64,000 nt of DNA. It comes from JBDWFY01 sp964291365. GTDB lineage: Bacteria > Pseudomonadota > Alphaproteobacteria > Rhizobiales > Stappiaceae. The DNA is taken from the NCBI GenBank assembly GCA_964291365.2, contig OZ219996.1:62001-126000 (forward strand), read 5' to 3'. The position numbers were made by a program, and so were the translations under genes. The notes under the pieces were generated by a model. It was not told the origin of the DNA. It ran no database searches and saw nothing but the letters and a program-made list of their open reading frames with translations. Of the stretch, positions 62,106 to 64,000 are shown one piece after another (the stretch's first letter is position 1; each line of letters opens with the position of its first letter).

Positions 62106-64000
62106 ACACACACACATGTACACACACATGTACATACATACACACATTCACACACATAATGGTACAAACACACATGTACACACACATTAACATGTATAAA
62201 GGTACATGTACACACATGCACACATTCACACATATAAAGGTACGAACACACACATGTACACACATACACACATTCAAGGTACAAACACATACATGTACAC
62301 ACACACATTCACACACATAAAAGTACATACACACATACACTTTCACACACATGAAGGTACAAATATACATGCACGCACATTCACACACAAACGTACAAAC
62401 ACGCACGTACACATACACACATAAAGGTACAAACACATGTATGCATTCAAATACACATTTACACAAATAAAGGTGCAAATGCACACATGTACACGCATAC
62501 ATTCACACACATAAAGATACAAACACACACACATACACACATTTACACACACAAAAGTAAAAACACACATGTACATACATGCACATACACATAAGGGTAC
62601 AAACACATACATGTACACATAAATACATTCACACACATTAAGGTACAAACACACATGTACACACATTCACACAAATAAAGGCACACACATGTGCACACAT
62701 ACACACATTCACACATATAAAGATAAAAACATATACACACATACACATTCACACACATAGTTACAAACACATGTACACACATACACATATTCACACACAT
62801 AAAGGTACAAACACACATGTACACACACACATTCACACACACATACACACATTCACAAACGTATATATACATGTGTACACTCATACACACATTCACACAC
62901 ATAAAGGTACATACACATATACACACATACACTTTCACACACATGAAGGTACAAATATACATGCACACACACTCACACACAAAGGTACAAGCACACGTAC
63001 ACATCCACATTCACACACATAAATGTACAAACACACATAAGTACTCACATACACATTTACATACATAAAGGTGTTAATATACACATGTACACACATACAT
63101 TTACACACATAAAGATACAAACACACACACATACACAAATTTACACACATAAAAGCAAAAACATACATGTACATACATACACACACATAAGGGTACAAAC
63201 ACATACATGTACACATATACATACATTCACACACATTAAGGTACAAACACATGTATTCACACATTCACACAAATAAAAGCACACACACATGTACACACAT
63301 ATACACATTTGAAGATAAAAACACATGTACACACATTCTGCACATATAGTTACAAACACATGTACACACATACACATATTCACACACATAAAGGTACAAA
63401 CACACACATTTACACACATAAAAGTACAAACACACATACACACATTCACCAAACATATATACACATGTACACTCATACACACATTCACACACATAAAGGT
63501 ACACACACATGTACACACATACACACATTCATAGTCATAAAGGTACAAACACATGTACACATATACACACATTCACTCATAAAGGTACACACAAATGTAC
63601 ACACATTCACACACATAAAGTTATAAACATGCATGTACACACATACATTATCACACATAAAAGTACAAACACATGTACACACATACACACATTTACACAC
63701 AAAGGGACATGTACACATACACACATTCAAAGGTACAAACACACACATGTACACACATACACACATTCACAGACATAAAGGTACAAACACACACATGTAC
63801 CCACATACACATTCACACACATAAAGGTGCGAACACAACACATGTACACACATACATTCACACAAAAATACAAACACACACACACATTTACACAAATAAA
63901 GGTAAAACACACCTGTACATACATGCACACATTCACACACATAAAGGTACAAACACATACATGTACACACATACACACATTCACACACATAAACGTACAA

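Larger units (their letters stand above)
56737..64000. repeat. CA/TG minisatellite array, ~48-60-bp units
   Basis: Degenerate tandem units such as acacacatgtacacacatac, then acacattcacacacataaag, then gtacaaac. Nearly every step alternates purine and pyrimidine. Open frames of Thr/His (plus) or Cys/Val (minus) over most of it are artefacts. Larger periods occur: a perfect 60-bp duplication near 61,985-62,105, a ~592-bp repeat (62,340 and 62,932) and a ~1.08-kb repeat (60,608 and 61,685). The array runs off the right end. It starts directly at the right target duplication of the neighbouring TIR element. Confidence 0.92.

Noticed and set aside
56779..64000. Dozens of Cys/Val-rich or Thr/His-rich open frames on both strands
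   Set aside because: All derive from the CA/TG minisatellite in different frames and overlap one another on both strands.

Overview
The window is nuclear DNA from a eukaryote, very probably an invertebrate animal. The evidence is short GT-AG introns, a multi-exon Tnp2-type (EnSpm/CACTA) transposase, a eukaryotic protein kinase with sponge/cnidarian-like motif wording, a tRNA-type Pol III unit, and long satellite DNA. A sponge or other non-bilaterian host is my best guess, but no sequence here proves it. No ordinary host gene was recognised; everything legible is repeat or mobile DNA.

Layout. (1) Bases 1-40,323 are one tandem array built on a ~75-bp unit of CAACAG/ATTCAACAG sub-repeats plus a spacer resembling actagagctctctagagc. 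It shows higher-order duplications and 14 copies of a 70-bp marker block. Three foreign pieces interrupt it: an inverted dimer of a 300-bp tRNA-bearing unit (19,351-20,003, 11-bp target duplication), a 691-bp terminal-inverted-repeat element (32,378-33,068, ATAT duplication, with an empty-site paralogue 0.7 kb downstream), and a 164-bp Penelope-like fragment holding a hammerhead ribozyme core (36,154-36,317, 13-bp duplication). (2) Bases 40,324-55,390 are a mosaic of inverted and direct repeats. Inside its left arm sits a small TIR element (42,675-51,037, CTA duplication), which is itself split by a complete CACTA transposon (43,023-50,948, TAT duplication). (3) Bases 55,391-56,732 are a second copy of the 691-bp element family (AATT duplication), split by a 698-bp TGT...ACA element (CCGG duplication). 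(4) Bases 56,737-64,000 are a different tandem array, an almost perfectly alternating purine-pyrimidine CA/TG minisatellite.

The CACTA element is the main biological object. It carries three genes. A Tnp2 transposase (minus strand, at least 972 residues) has a Cys/His zinc-binding N-terminus. A 382-residue, six-exon basic/serine-rich partner (minus strand) probably takes the place of the accessory DNA-binding protein of CACTA elements. Divergent from the partner is a plus-strand gene for a basic coiled-coil protein kinase with a full set of kinase motifs. A 377-bp foldback element with 9-bp duplications sits between the kinase and partner start codons. A transposon that transports its own protein kinase is unusual and is the best candidate here for an undescribed system.

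The stacking of insertions, with target duplications preserved at each level, allows relative dating: mosaic repeat arm, then small TIR element, then CACTA element. The 377-bp foldback inserted somewhere in the CACTA lineage's history. All exon boundaries, target duplications and folds were read by eye and not computed.
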